This document shows positions 33,026-42,281 of a DNA stretch of 50,732 nucleotides, one piece after another. The notes beneath the pieces were generated by a model. That model did no database searches. It was not told the origin of the DNA and was given only the letters and a program-made list of their open reading frames with translations. Numbering within the stretch: position 1 is the first letter of the stretch; every line of letters starts with the position of its first letter. Position numbers and translations under genes: made by a program. Source of the DNA: Natronolimnohabitans sp. A-GB9 (GTDB lineage: Archaea > Halobacteriota > Halobacteria > Halobacteriales > Natrialbaceae); the NCBI RefSeq assembly GCF_030848565.1, contig NZ_JAVDDV010000012.1:32001-82732 (forward strand), in the 5' to 3' direction.

Positions 33026-33778
33026 ATGACCGAAAGCTCGAACCAATCAGTTCGACGGGCGTTCATGCTCGTCGACGAACTCGCGGAAAACGGCGGCCGA
33101 GGGGTCTCGGAGCTAGCCGAGCAACTAGATATGCCAGTGAGCACGGCCCACGACTACCTGCAGGCGCTCGTCGAGACGGGATACGTAACGAAAGACGGCA
33201 CGGAGTATCGGACGACGACGCGATTTCTCGAGGTTGGCCACCGGGAACGACACCGACTGGAGGTGTTCAAAGCGGTCCGTGACGAGCTCGAGACGGTTGC
33301 CGAGGAGACCGGTGAACACGCGACGCTGCTGATCGAAGAGGCCGATCAGGCGGTAATTCTGGCCGTTCAGGAGGGACCGGACGCGATCAACTTGTTCGCG
33401 TACCCGGGTGCCCGCATGCCGTTGCACGCCACGGCGCCAGGAAAAGCGATGCTCGCATACATGCCGGCCGACCGCGTCGACGAGATCGTCGATCGACACG
33501 GACTCGTCGAGGTGACGCCACAGACGATCACCGATCCCGACGTCCTGTTCGAACAGTTAGAACGGATCCGCAGCCAGGGCTATGCGATCGACGAAGGAGA
33601 ACGCATCGCCGGTATGGTCTGTATCGCGGCGCCGATCCTCGACAAGAGCGACCGGGTACGCGGTGCGTTCTGTGTCTGTGGGCCCCGGAGTCGGATCGAC
33701 CAGGAACGCCGGGAGGAAATCGCCGACGTCGTTCAGCGAGCGGCGAACGTGACGCAGGTGAACCTGGACTACGTCTGA
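33026..33778 (+). CDS. IclR-family transcriptional regulator 1
   Basis: 250 residues from ATG 33026 (MTESSNQSVRRAFMLVDELAENGGRG). Winged helix with recognition helix DMPVSTAHDYLQALVETGYV, then a GAF-like effector domain (PGARMPLHATAPGKAMLAYMP, and FCVCGPRSRI near the C terminus). Haloarchaeal IclR proteins regulate sugar and acid catabolism, and this one opens a block of acyl-CoA genes, so those genes are the likely targets. Its TGA leads straight into a palindromic repeat. Confidence 0.93.
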   Translation: MTESSNQSVRRAFMLVDELAENGGRGVSELAEQLDMPVSTAHDYLQALVETGYVTKDGTEYRTTTRFLEVGHRERHRLEVFKAVRDELETVAEETGEHATLLIEEADQAVILAVQEGPDAINLFAYPGARMPLHATAPGKAMLAYMPADRVDEIVDRHGLVEVTPQTITDPDVLFEQLERIRSQGYAIDEGERIAGMVCIAAPILDKSDRVRGAFCVCGPRSRIDQERREEIADVVQRAANVTQVNLDYV

Positions 33779-33957
33779 TATACTGCCGGACAATACGGAT
33801 TGCTGTAACGAGTTACCGTGCAACCACAGCCCGGGTCGCGGTTGCGCCGGTAACGACGTACAGGAGTCCGTAAAACCACTTCACACACCGATCGCGTTCC
33901 GACGCCTGTCGTCCTGCGAGGGCGTCTCGAGTGCGACCGAATGCGCACTGACTTTCA
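33779..33957. repeat. Composite palindromic repeat between convergent genes (A+B modules)
   Basis: Starts TATACTGCCGGACA right after the IclR stop. Module A (33793-33872) has ATACGGATTGCTGTAAC and GTACAGGAGTCCGTA around CAACC/GGTTG with the shared CCCGGGTCGCGGTTGCGCCGG core. Module B ends GTGCGCACTGACTTTC, the complement of GAAAGTCAGTGCGCAC at 740-755. Its last bases overlap the TGA of the acyl-CoA ligase on the other strand. Confidence 0.85.
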
Positions 33958-35595
33958 GTGACTACTCTGGCTGTGGTTCTCCTGTTCCCGGTCGCGGAGT
34001 TCGATACGACGGATCTTCCCGCTCGAGGTCTTGGGAAGTTCGTCCACGAACTCGATTCGACGGGGGTACTTGTACGGTGCCGTCTCCGCTTTCATGAACG
34101 CCTGCAGTTCGTTCGTGAGCCCTTCGCTTGCTTCGTACCCATCGGCGAGGACGACGTAGGCTTTGACGATGCTTCCGCGCTCGTCGTGAGGGCTACCGAC
34201 TGCGGCCGCCTCGGCGACGGCATCGTGGCTAACGAGGGCGTCTTCGACTTCGAAGGGGCCAATCCGGTAGCCCGACGAGATGATGATGTCGTCGGCCCGG
34301 CCCTCGAAGAAGAAGTAGCCGTCCTCGTCTCGTGACGCCAGATCACCAGTCCGGTAATAGTCGCCCGAAAGCGTCCGTTCGTCGAGGTCCGGTTTCTCGT
34401 AATAACCGTCGAAGATCGCGGGAGAGTCGACAGGAACCGCGATTTCGCCGACCTCGCCGGGTTCGACCGGTTCCTCCTCGTCGACGTCGATGATCGTCGC
34501 GCCGACACCCGGCGTGGGCTTGCCCATGCTGCCGGGCTTGACGTCGATGCCTGGATAGTTGGCCACGAGTGCGATGGTCTCGGTCTGCCCGTAGCCGTCC
34601 CGTGGCGTCACGCCCCAGGCCGCTTCGATGCGTTCTATCGGTTCGCGGTTCAGGGGTTCACCCGCGGAGAGCGTATCGTTCAACTCGACGTCGTACGCCT
34701 CGAGATCGGCGTTGGTGAGCATTCGATACTGCGTGGGGACGGCACAGAGCTTCGTGACGCCTTCCGTCTCGAGGATTTCGAGGAACGTCTCGGGCTCGAA
34801 TGCGCCGTCGTAGACGAGCTGTGTCGCGCCGGTCGTCAGCCCGACACCGACCGGGCTCCAGAACCATTTCGCCCAGCCGGTTCCGGTCGTCGCCCACAGC
34901 AACTCGTCCTCGAGGTTCGTCTCCTCGTCGATACCCCACCAGTACGGCGCGTTGACACGGTTGAAGCAGTACATCCAGCGGTGTTTGTGCAGTACCGGCT
35001 TCGGCTGGCCGGTCGTACCGCTTGTGTAGTTGATCGACATCGGTTCGTCGGCGCCGAGTTCGGGCCCATCGTACTCGGCTGGCTGGTCGTCGACGATGGA
35101 TTCGAAGGTCGACCGCTGTTCGTCCCCGTCGTCGGTTCCGTCGAGGACGATGACTCGCTCGAGCGGCGTCTCCTCGAGGACAGGATCGACCATATCGGTG
35201 AGCGACTCGTGGACGACAATCGCTGTGGCGTTGCAGTCGTTTGCACGGAACGCGATGTCGTTGGCCCGGAGCTGAGACGAACAGGGGACCAGAAGTGCTC
35301 CGACTGCGAGGACGCCCAACTGAATCGCGAACGCGTCGGGATGGCGGGGAAACAGATGGAGTACTCGATCCCCGTTGCCGATTCCCAACTCTTCGAGGCC
35401 GTTCGCGAAACGGCACATGTCGTCCCGGAGGTCCGCGTATGTCCGCTCCGTTCGGTCGCCGTCCGCGTCCAGAAACCGAATAGCGGCGCGATCTCTGATC
35501 TCGTCGGCGTACTCGTCGACGGTCGATGTCACTGTATACGATTCCGGCACATTCCATTCGAACTCCGCGACGGTGGCAGTGCAATCTATGCCCAT
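33955..35595 (-). CDS. AMP-forming acyl-CoA synthetase (MACS-like)
   Basis: 546 residues from ATG 35595 (MGIDCTATVAEFEWNVPESYT); a GTG nine bases upstream is possible. ANL-superfamily motifs: YTSGTTGQPKPV (P-loop), DGYGQTET, YRTGDLASRDEDGYFFFEGRADDIIISSGYRIGPFEVE (hinge Asp and A8 loop), and the catalytic Lys in PKTSSGKIRR. It activates a short- or medium-chain acid to acyl-CoA via acyl-AMP. Next to methylmalonyl-CoA mutase, propionate or a branched acid is a plausible substrate. A TATA-like AATTATAC lies about 45 bp upstream. The TGA stop belongs to a repeat end. Confidence 0.92.
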   Translation of the reverse strand: MGIDCTATVAEFEWNVPESYTVTSTVDEYADEIRDRAAIRFLDADGDRTERTYADLRDDMCRFANGLEELGIGNGDRVLHLFPRHPDAFAIQLGVLAVGALLVPCSSQLRANDIAFRANDCNATAIVVHESLTDMVDPVLEETPLERVIVLDGTDDGDEQRSTFESIVDDQPAEYDGPELGADEPMSINYTSGTTGQPKPVLHKHRWMYCFNRVNAPYWWGIDEETNLEDELLWATTGTGWAKWFWSPVGVGLTTGATQLVYDGAFEPETFLEILETEGVTKLCAVPTQYRMLTNADLEAYDVELNDTLSAGEPLNREPIERIEAAWGVTPRDGYGQTETIALVANYPGIDVKPGSMGKPTPGVGATIIDVDEEEPVEPGEVGEIAVPVDSPAIFDGYYEKPDLDERTLSGDYYRTGDLASRDEDGYFFFEGRADDIIISSGYRIGPFEVEDALVSHDAVAEAAAVGSPHDERGSIVKAYVVLADGYEASEGLTNELQAFMKAETAPYKYPRRIEFVDELPKTSSGKIRRIELRDREQENHSQSSH

Positions 35596-35816
35596 GATTG
35601 GCACACCCCACGACCGGAAAGTTAGTTCTTTCGAACAGTATAATTGACTGATAGTAGGGTGGCTTAAAAATGACGCTGACGACGGGATCGAAGCGGAACG
35701 TGGGATCGGTCAGCCGACGATAATCGGCGTGTTCACACTGGTTCGCTCGAACTGGCAGGCCTGTCGATCCAGCACATACATAATACCGTTTACAATAAAG
35801 TTTTAGAATATCGATA

Positions 35817-37532
35817 ATGACGTTCCTCTCAATGTTCGACGATCAGGAACTCGACGATATCCGCCAGCAGCAAACGGAGTGGGAAGAAAACACTCTCGAG
35901 CCGACTCTCGAGGCTCACGGCGAGCGAAAGGACCGATTTGGGACGGTCTCGAACCACGAGGTCGACCGCCTCTATACGCCGGACGACATCGCAGACGTCG
36001 ACTTCGACGAGGATATCGGCTTCCCGGGTGAGCCACCGTACACGCGGGGTCCGTATCCGACGATGTACCGCGGACGGACCTGGACCATGCGACAGTTCGC
36101 CGGCTTCGGGACTGCCGAAGAGACGAACGAACGGTTTCACTATCTCATCGACGAGGGCCAAACTGGACTCTCGACGGCGTTTGACATGCCGTCACTGATG
36201 GGTCTGGACTCGGACCATCGGATGAGCGAGGGCGAGGTCGGCAAGGAAGGCGTCGCCGTCGATACGCTGCGGGACATGGAGATTCTCTTCGACGGGATCG
36301 ATATCGGGGAGGTTTCGACGTCGTTTACGATCAATCCGTCGGCGGCAGTGATCTACGCGATGTACATCGCGCTGGCCGACCAGCAGGGGGTCCCACGCGA
36401 GGAGATCCGTGGAACGCTACAAAACGACATGCTCAAGGAGTTCATCGCCCAGCGCGAGTGGGTGATTCCGCCGGAGCCCTCGCTTGATATCGTCACCGAC
36501 ACCATCGAGTTCGCCGTCGACGAGACGCCGAAGTTCCACCCGGTCTCTATCTCCGGCTATCACATCCGCGAGGCCGGCTCGACTGCCGTCCAGGAGGCAG
36601 CGTTTACGCTCGCCGACGGGTTCGCCTACGTCGAAGACTGCCTCGACCGCGGACTCGACGTCGACGAGTTCGGCCCGCAGCTGTCCTTTTTCTTCAACTG
36701 TCACAACTCGATCTTCGAGGAGATCGCGAAGTTCCGCGCGTCACGCCGCGTCTACGCCCGTGTGATGGAGGAGTGGTACGACGCCGAAAAACCCGAGTCG
36801 AAACGCATGAAGTTCCACACCCAGACTGCAGGCCAGTCCCTGACCGCCCAACAGCCGCTGAACAACATCGCTCGAGTGACCATCCAGGCGCTGGCCGCGG
36901 TCTTCGGCGGTACGCAGTCGCTACACACCAACAGCTTCGACGAGGCACTGGCCCTGCCAAGCGAGAAAGCCGTCCGGGTCGCGCTCCGTACCCAACAGAT
37001 CATCTCCGAGGAGTCGGGAGCGGCCGACATCGTCGATCCGATGGGCGGGAGTTTCGCCATCGAGAAGCTCACGAACGAACTCGAAGCAGAGATCATGGCC
37101 TATCTCGAGGAGATCAGGGAGATGGGCGACGGCTCCATCCGTGACGGCGTCCTCGAGGGGATCGATCGGGGATACTTCCATCGCGAGATCGGCGAAGCGA
37201 GCTACGAGTACCAGCAACGGGTCGAACGCGGTGAGGAAGTCGTCGTCGGCGTCAACGAGTTCACCATCGAGGAAGACACCTCGCCGGACATCCTCGAGGT
37301 CGACGAGACGACGCGAGATCGCCAACTCGACCGCCTCGAACACGTCAAAGACGAGCGCGACGACGCCGAAGTCGATGCGACTCTCGAGGCACTGTCGGAT
37401 GCGATCGAGAACGACGAGAACGTCATGCCCTCGATCATCGACGCGGTGAAAGCGTACGCGACGATGGGCGAGATCATGCAGGTGTTCGAGGACCACCACG
37501 GCGCCTATCAGGAGAACATCACGCCCGTCTGA
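35817..37532 (+). CDS. Methylmalonyl-CoA mutase, large (catalytic) subunit
   Basis: 571 residues, matching the TIM-barrel (N-terminal) half of bacterial mutase. Clear landmarks: FPGEPPYTRGPYPTMYRGRTWTMRQFAGFGTAEETN (substrate-binding Tyr and Arg), TFTINPSA-type SFTINPSAAV, QNDMLKEFIAQ, PVSISGYHIREAGS, TAGQSLTAQQPLNN and GGTQSLHTNSFDEALALPS. It interconverts (R)-methylmalonyl-CoA and succinyl-CoA with the B12 subunit encoded at 37699. This feeds propionyl-CoA carbon into the TCA cycle. An ATG 15 bases downstream could be the real start. Its TGA is directly followed by TACGGACTGCTGTCCCG, and the repeat separates the two subunits. Confidence 0.95.
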   Translation: MTFLSMFDDQELDDIRQQQTEWEENTLEPTLEAHGERKDRFGTVSNHEVDRLYTPDDIADVDFDEDIGFPGEPPYTRGPYPTMYRGRTWTMRQFAGFGTAEETNERFHYLIDEGQTGLSTAFDMPSLMGLDSDHRMSEGEVGKEGVAVDTLRDMEILFDGIDIGEVSTSFTINPSAAVIYAMYIALADQQGVPREEIRGTLQNDMLKEFIAQREWVIPPEPSLDIVTDTIEFAVDETPKFHPVSISGYHIREAGSTAVQEAAFTLADGFAYVEDCLDRGLDVDEFGPQLSFFFNCHNSIFEEIAKFRASRRVYARVMEEWYDAEKPESKRMKFHTQTAGQSLTAQQPLNNIARVTIQALAAVFGGTQSLHTNSFDEALALPSEKAVRVALRTQQIISEESGAADIVDPMGGSFAIEKLTNELEAEIMAYLEEIREMGDGSIRDGVLEGIDRGYFHREIGEASYEYQQRVERGEEVVVGVNEFTIEEDTSPDILEVDETTRDRQLDRLEHVKDERDDAEVDATLEALSDAIENDENVMPSIIDAVKAYATMGEIMQVFEDHHGAYQENITPV

Positions 37533-37613
37533 TACGGACTGCTGTCCCGCTGTTCTGCCGATCGCCAGGGCGGGGTCGGCGATCGGTGGGCAGTGACGAC
37601 AGGTAATCGTATG
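37533..37613. repeat. Stop-anchored palindromic repeat between mutase subunits
   Basis: TACGGACTGCTGTCCCG begins right after the TGA of the large subunit. Inner stem CCGATCGCC (37558-37566) pairs with GGCGATCGG (37578-37586), and GACGACAGGTAATCGTATG closes the element. Confidence 0.85.
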
Positions 37614-37698
37614 AAACACACGTTGAAGTACTCCAACGACGCTTGTATTGATTCTTCGTTTCGATAGAGTCATACGGACCCATACGAAAGGCGGAAAT

Positions 37699-38115
37699 AT
37701 GAGCACTGAGATGGGTCAACAAAGCATCCGTTGTATGGTAGCGAAAGTCGGACTCGATGGGCACGATCGTGGCGCACACGTCGTTTCGCGGGCGTTTCGT
37801 GACGCCGGCTTCGAGGTCATCTATTCGGGACTGCACAAGGCACCGGAGGAGATCGTCCAGGCGGCCGTCCAGGAGGACGTCGACGTCCTTGGAATCTCCA
37901 TCCTGTCGGGCGCCCACGACACGCTGATCCCGAAGATCATGGACGGACTCGAGGAGTACGGCGCCAAGGCGGACACGCTCGTCCTGGCCGGTGGCGTCAT
38001 CCCCGAGGAGGACCGCGAGGAACTCAAAGCAGCGGGTGTCGCAGCTATCTTCGGCCCCGGAACCTCCATCGAGGAGACCGTCGAGTTCGTTCGCGAGAAC
38101 GCCCCAGACCGGTAA
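37699..38115 (+). CDS. Methylmalonyl-CoA mutase, B12-binding subunit
   Basis: 138 residues from ATG 37699 (MSTEMGQQSIRCMVAKVGLDGHDRG). DGHDRGAHV contains the D-x-H-x-x-G base-off cobalamin motif with the lower-ligand His. SGLHKAPEEIV, GISILSGAHD and LAGGVIPEEDRE complete the Rossmann-like B12 domain. It forms the mutase with the 571-residue subunit 166 bp upstream. The gap holds a palindromic repeat, so the subunits may be expressed unequally. Confidence 0.95.
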   Translation: MSTEMGQQSIRCMVAKVGLDGHDRGAHVVSRAFRDAGFEVIYSGLHKAPEEIVQAAVQEDVDVLGISILSGAHDTLIPKIMDGLEEYGAKADTLVLAGGVIPEEDREELKAAGVAAIFGPGTSIEETVEFVRENAPDR

Positions 38116-38273
38116 CCGGCGTTCACGACGCGTTACTCGAGGATCTGCTCGCGGGCAAACCACGTGACTCGAGAACGACCTCGACATCGCCGGCGGGATC
38201 GACGGTTCGGAGTGGGAGATGAACGGGAGAGACGAGCGAAAAAGCGGTGAGCGAAGCGTCGTCGGTCGCTTTC

Positions 38274-38344
38274 ATACGGACTGCTGTCCCGCCGATCGCC
38301 ACACGGGGACAGCGATCGGTGGGCAGTGACGACAGGAGACCGTC
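38274..38344. repeat. Stop-anchored palindromic repeat
   Basis: ATACGGACTGCTGTCCCG with CCGATCGCC, then GCGATCGGTGGGCAGTGACGACAGGAGACCGTC, ends exactly at the TGA of the convergent acyl-CoA dehydrogenase (minus strand reads TGA GACGGTCTCCTGTCG). Very similar to the elements at 17806 and 37533. Confidence 0.85.
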
Positions 38345-39532
38345 TCAGTCCAATAACTGCTGTGCGATCGTATTCCGAAGGACTTCGCTGGTTCCCTCGT
38401 AGATCTCGTTGAGTTTGGCGTCTCGATAGAAGCGCTCGGCGGCGAAGTCCTTCGTGTAGCCGTATCCACCGTGGATCTGGATCCCTTCGTTGGCGACTTC
38501 GCGCGAGACTTCACTGGCGTAGAGTTTCGCCTGTGCGGCCTCCTTGATGAAGTTCTCACCCCGGATCTTCTTGTCGGCCGCATCGTGCATAAGCAATCGT
38601 GCGGCACGTGTCTTCGTGTCCATGTCGGCCAGTTTGTGCTGAATCGCCTGGAAGTCGGCGATCCGCTGGTCGAACTGCTCGCGGTCCTGGCTGTACTCGC
38701 GGGCTTCGTCGAGAGCCGCCTGTGCGATCCCGACAGATCGGGCGGCGATGGTGATCCGGCCGCCGTTGAGGGTCTTCAGCGCTTGCACGAACCCGTCGCC
38801 TTCCTCGCCGAGCAGCCGATCTTCGGGGACCCAGAGGTCGTCGAACCGAAGTTCCGCGGTCGGACAACCTTTGTCACCGAGCTTGTCCTCCGTCCCCTCG
38901 ACGATGAACCCGTCGTCTTCCTCGGGACGGACCACGAACGAAGAGACTCCTTTGGTGCCCGCGTCGGGATCGGTCTTGGCGAACAGCGTCACCGTGTCCG
39001 CGACCGAGCCGTTGGAGATCCACAGCTTCCCGCCGTTGATGCGGTAGCCGTCGCCGTCTTTCTCCGCGGCTACGTCGCTCCGTTCCGAGGCTGTCGCCTC
39101 GCACTTCTCCGCGGTCGTCTCCATCGCGGGGACGTCACTGCCGGCACCGGCCTCCGAGAGGGCGAACGCGCCGATATCCCGTCCCTCGGCCAGCGGCGTG
39201 AGGTACTCCTCTTTCTGGGACTCGTCGCCGAACTCGTAGAGCATGTTCCCTGCGAGTGAAATGTGGGCTGCGACGATCGTCCCCAGTCCGCCCGATCCGC
39301 GGGCGATCTCCTCTAGGGCTGCCGGATACGCGTGATAGTCGAGTCCGGCACCGCCGTACTCCTCGGGGAAGGGCATTCCCATCAGTCCCAGTTCGGCGAG
39401 GTCGTCGACGAGGTCGTGGGGGAACTCGTCCTCGTGGTCGATCTCGTCGGCGACCGGGACCACTTCCTCATCGACAAACTCGCGGACCATATCGATGATC
39501 TGGCGCTGCTCGTCGGTAAAGCGAAAGTCCAT
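38345..39532 (-). CDS. Acyl-CoA dehydrogenase 1
   Basis: 395 residues from ATG 39532; a GTG nine bases upstream is an alternative. FAD acyl-CoA dehydrogenase with GAFALSEAGAGSD (flavin loop), KLWISNGSVADT, DREQFDQRIADFQAIQHKLADM, and the catalytic Glu in NEIYEGTSEVLRN. It catalyses alpha,beta-desaturation of acyl-CoA, passing electrons to ETF. Residues 134-152 have an extra polar insert. A TATA box (ATCTATAGG, 39557-39565) lies 25-33 bp upstream. It is a paralogue of the gene at 42282. Confidence 0.94.
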   Translation of the reverse strand: MDFRFTDEQRQIIDMVREFVDEEVVPVADEIDHEDEFPHDLVDDLAELGLMGMPFPEEYGGAGLDYHAYPAALEEIARGSGGLGTIVAAHISLAGNMLYEFGDESQKEEYLTPLAEGRDIGAFALSEAGAGSDVPAMETTAEKCEATASERSDVAAEKDGDGYRINGGKLWISNGSVADTVTLFAKTDPDAGTKGVSSFVVRPEEDDGFIVEGTEDKLGDKGCPTAELRFDDLWVPEDRLLGEEGDGFVQALKTLNGGRITIAARSVGIAQAALDEAREYSQDREQFDQRIADFQAIQHKLADMDTKTRAARLLMHDAADKKIRGENFIKEAAQAKLYASEVSREVANEGIQIHGGYGYTKDFAAERFYRDAKLNEIYEGTSEVLRNTIAQQLLD

Positions 39533-39664
39533 GTGTGACACGTTCAGCCGGTTCGCCTATAGATGTTCCTCTTCTCGAGGACGGCGGTGGTTCCGTCCCG
39601 TCCGGCCGGTTACGCCGTCGGACAGAACTATTCGAAAATCGCTCGCGAATTCACGACCGACTTC

Positions 39665-39687
39665 GTACTGACTGCTGTCCGGCAGTA
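39665..39687. repeat. Stop-anchored repeat, short form
   Basis: Minus strand reads TACTGCCGGACAGCAGTCAGTAC directly after the TAA of the enoyl-CoA hydratase gene. It carries GGACAGCAGTC, the family core, without the inner hairpin. Confidence 0.7.
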
Positions 39688-40476
39688 TTAGCGGCCGACG
39701 AAGTCGGGATCGCCGTCACCGAAAAACGCCTCGAGACCGCGTTCGTAGTCTTCCGTCCGTGCCGCATCGGCGATCGCGTCCGCTTCTGCGGCCAGCTGTG
39801 ACTCGAGGCTCCGATCGTAACTGTCGGTGAGCAGCCGGGTGGCGGTTCCGAGTGCGTGTGTCGGGCCGTCCGCGATGTCGGCGGCGACCGCCGTCAACCG
39901 TTCCTCGAACTCACCCGATGGCGCGACTTCGGTCGCAAGCCCCAGGTCGACGGCCTCGTCGGGTGCGATCGGCTTGTCTCGGAGGACGATCTCCTTTGCA
40001 GTCCGGAGCCCGACGAGTCGGGGGAGGAAAAACGTCGCTCCGCCGTCGCCTGTCAGTCCGATCCCCGGGTAGGCAAACTGCAGCGTCGCATCGTCCCCGA
40101 GGACGACCAGATCGGGCAGTAGTGCGAGACTGAACCCGATGCCGGCCGCGACGCCGTTTATCCCGCCGACGATCGGCGTCTCCGTCCGATGGAACTGGAC
40201 GATCGCTTCGTGGGCGCGTCCGGCCAGCGTTCGAAGCCGTGGTGCGTCTTCCGCACCGCCGGAGAGCTGTGAGAGGTCGGCGCCGGTTCCGAAGAAGTCT
40301 CCAGTGTGAGTGAGGACGATACACCGGACGTCGGGATCCTCACCGAGCGTCGTGGCGGCCGACACCAGTTCGTCGGCCATCTCGAGTGTGAGTGCGTTTC
40401 GTCCGGCAGTGCTGTCGAGGGTTACCGTCGCGACGCCGTCGTCGCGCTCGACGACGAGGTTCTCGTAATCGACCAT
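39688..40476 (-). CDS. Enoyl-CoA hydratase/isomerase family protein
   Basis: 262 residues of crotonase fold. Oxyanion-hole loops are HTGDFFGTGADLS and GVAAGIGFSLALL. The active-site region reads GLTGDGGATFFLPRLVG: Asp rather than the first hydratase Glu precedes the GG, as in PaaG-type isomerases and degradative enoyl-CoA hydratases of aromatic or unsaturated acids. It may act as hydratase or double-bond isomerase within the acyl-CoA block. It is transcribed alone. Confidence 0.9.
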   Translation of the reverse strand: MVDYENLVVERDDGVATVTLDSTAGRNALTLEMADELVSAATTLGEDPDVRCIVLTHTGDFFGTGADLSQLSGGAEDAPRLRTLAGRAHEAIVQFHRTETPIVGGINGVAAGIGFSLALLPDLVVLGDDATLQFAYPGIGLTGDGGATFFLPRLVGLRTAKEIVLRDKPIAPDEAVDLGLATEVAPSGEFEERLTAVAADIADGPTHALGTATRLLTDSYDRSLESQLAAEADAIADAARTEDYERGLEAFFGDGDPDFVGR

Positions 40477-40542
40477 GGTAACCGCCGGTTCGAATCGTGA
40501 GAAGTTAACTATTGGCTATCAGTTCCGAGGAGTGACGCCGGT

Positions 40543-40621
40543 CGTACGGACCGCCGTCCGTCAGTTTCGGTGCACCCGCGACCATCCCGCGGTCGCACCG
40601 AGACACGGCACAGAGACCGGA
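40543..40621. repeat. Diverged palindromic repeat
   Basis: CGTACGGACCGCCGTCC and GGCACAGAGACCGGA form weak arms around a GC hairpin (CGGTGCACCCGCGACC ... GCGGTCGCACCG). It ends at the TGA of the CoA-transferase gene (minus strand TGA TCCGGTCTCTGTGCC). Confidence 0.6.
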
Positions 40622-42193
40622 TCAGTTGACGGCGTCGGTCAGATCCATCGGTTCGTCCTGGAAGAGACGCGGATCCATCTCGCCGACGTCGTCGACGACT
40701 GCGGGCTCACACTCGAGTTGTGCCAACACGTCCGCCTCGAGGTCGACACCCGGCGCGAGTTCGACGAGGGTCAGGCCCTCCTCGCGGAGTTCGAAGACGG
40801 CACGTTCGGTGACGTAGACGACCGGCTGGTCGATCTCGCGGGCGTACTCCCCGCTGAAGGTGATCTGTTCGACGGACTCGAGGAACTTCGGCTGGTCTCC
40901 CTCGCGTTCGATCTCGAGTTCGCCGTCGCCGGCGGTCACCTCGAGGCCGTTCGTCGTGAGCGTGCCACAGAAGACGACCGTGTCGGCGTTCTGTGTGATG
41001 TTGATGAACCCGCCACAACCCGGCAGCTGTGAGCCAAAGCGGCTGACGTTGATGTTCCCATCGCCGTCGACCTGTGCCATCCCGAGGAATCCGACGTCGA
41101 GTCCGCCACCGTCGTAGAAGTCGAACTGCTGTGTCGAGGAGACAAGCGCCTCGTAGCCGGTGGCCGTCCCGAAGCTGATTCCGCCGGAGGCGGAGCCACC
41201 GATCGGACCGGACTCGACGGTCTGGGTGATCTCGTCGTCGATGTTTCCTTCGGCGGCGACCACGGGGACGTGTTCGGGCACGCCGACGCCGAGGTTGATC
41301 ACCGAGTCCGGTTCGAGCTCCATGGCCGCCCGTCGGGCGATGATCTTTCGCACGCCGAGGGGTTCGTCGTCGCCGTCGTCACCGTCCGCGCCGGCAGCCG
41401 GCGGACGAACCTCGCCGCTGTAGGCCGGGTTGTACGACTCGGCGTAGGTCTGTGGGTGGTGTGAGGACGGCGCCTCGACGACCGCGTCGACGAGGACGCC
41501 CGGAATCGCCACGTCCTTCGGATCGAGCGTCCCCGCTTCGGTGACGCGTTCGACCTGTACCAGGACGGTCCCGCCGGAGTTGTGGGCCGCCTGGGCCATG
41601 GCGAGGACGTTCGACTCGAGGGCCTCCCGTTCCATCGTCACGTTCCCGTTCTCGTCGGCAGTCGTTCCCCGGACGATCGCGACGTCGATAGGGACCGACT
41701 GGTAGAAGAGGTACTCCTCGTCGTCGATCGTGATGAGTTCGACGAGGTCCTCTTCCGTGGCGTCGTTCGCTTTCCCACCTTCCTGGCGCGGATCGACGAA
41801 CGTACCGAGGCCGACGTGGGAGATCGTACCGGGTTTCCCCGCGGCGGTGTCCCGCAGGAGGTGATCCATGGCACCGAACGGGAAGTTGTACGCCTCGACC
41901 TCGCCTTCGACGACCTGCTCCATCAGATCCGGCGTGAATCCCCAGTGGCTGGCGATCGTCCGTTCGATCATCCCGTCCTGGACGAGATGGGAGAGGCCAC
42001 GACCCTGTCGATCGCCTTCGGCGGCCGGATGGAAGAGGGTGAGATCGCCCGGCGATCCCGTCTCGGCGTAGCGCTCGCCGAGCCCCTCGAGGAGATACTC
42101 GGGAATCCCGACCGCGACGAACCCACCGACACCGACGGTGTCACCGTCATCGATACGCTCGATAGCGTCTGCCCTCGACTGAAGCGTTGTCAT
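40622..42193 (-). CDS. Family I CoA-transferase, fused subunits (acetate/propionate CoA-transferase-like)
   Basis: 523 residues with both halves of a type I CoA-transferase fused, as in Pct/YdiF. Alpha half: VGVGGFVAVGIPEYLLEGL, AYNFPFGAMDHLLRD, GTTADENGNVT. A short acidic linker (GADGDDGDDE) precedes the beta half: INLGVGVPEHVP, catalytic Glu in TVESGPIGGSASGG, and GGFINITQNADTVVFCG. It exchanges CoA between acyl-CoA and acetate or propionate. Divergent from acyl-CoA dehydrogenase 2, with an ATACTTAG-like box at about 42224-42231. Confidence 0.93.
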   Translation of the reverse strand: MTTLQSRADAIERIDDGDTVGVGGFVAVGIPEYLLEGLGERYAETGSPGDLTLFHPAAEGDRQGRGLSHLVQDGMIERTIASHWGFTPDLMEQVVEGEVEAYNFPFGAMDHLLRDTAAGKPGTISHVGLGTFVDPRQEGGKANDATEEDLVELITIDDEEYLFYQSVPIDVAIVRGTTADENGNVTMEREALESNVLAMAQAAHNSGGTVLVQVERVTEAGTLDPKDVAIPGVLVDAVVEAPSSHHPQTYAESYNPAYSGEVRPPAAGADGDDGDDEPLGVRKIIARRAAMELEPDSVINLGVGVPEHVPVVAAEGNIDDEITQTVESGPIGGSASGGISFGTATGYEALVSSTQQFDFYDGGGLDVGFLGMAQVDGDGNINVSRFGSQLPGCGGFINITQNADTVVFCGTLTTNGLEVTAGDGELEIEREGDQPKFLESVEQITFSGEYAREIDQPVVYVTERAVFELREEGLTLVELAPGVDLEADVLAQLECEPAVVDDVGEMDPRLFQDEPMDLTDAVN

Positions 42194-42250
42194 GCGTCTG
42201 ACGTTCGGAGTGGATCACATTTCTAAGTATCTATTCTATTCGAATCGCAC

Positions 42251-42260
42251 ACTTTAGTAG
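42251..42260 (+). promoter_or_regulatory. TATA-like box of acyl-CoA dehydrogenase 2
   Basis: ACTTTAGTAG lies 22-31 bp upstream of ATG 42282 in the short divergent region with the CoA-transferase gene. Confidence 0.5.
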
Positions 42261-42281
42261 CCCACTCACGAATGTCGAGGC

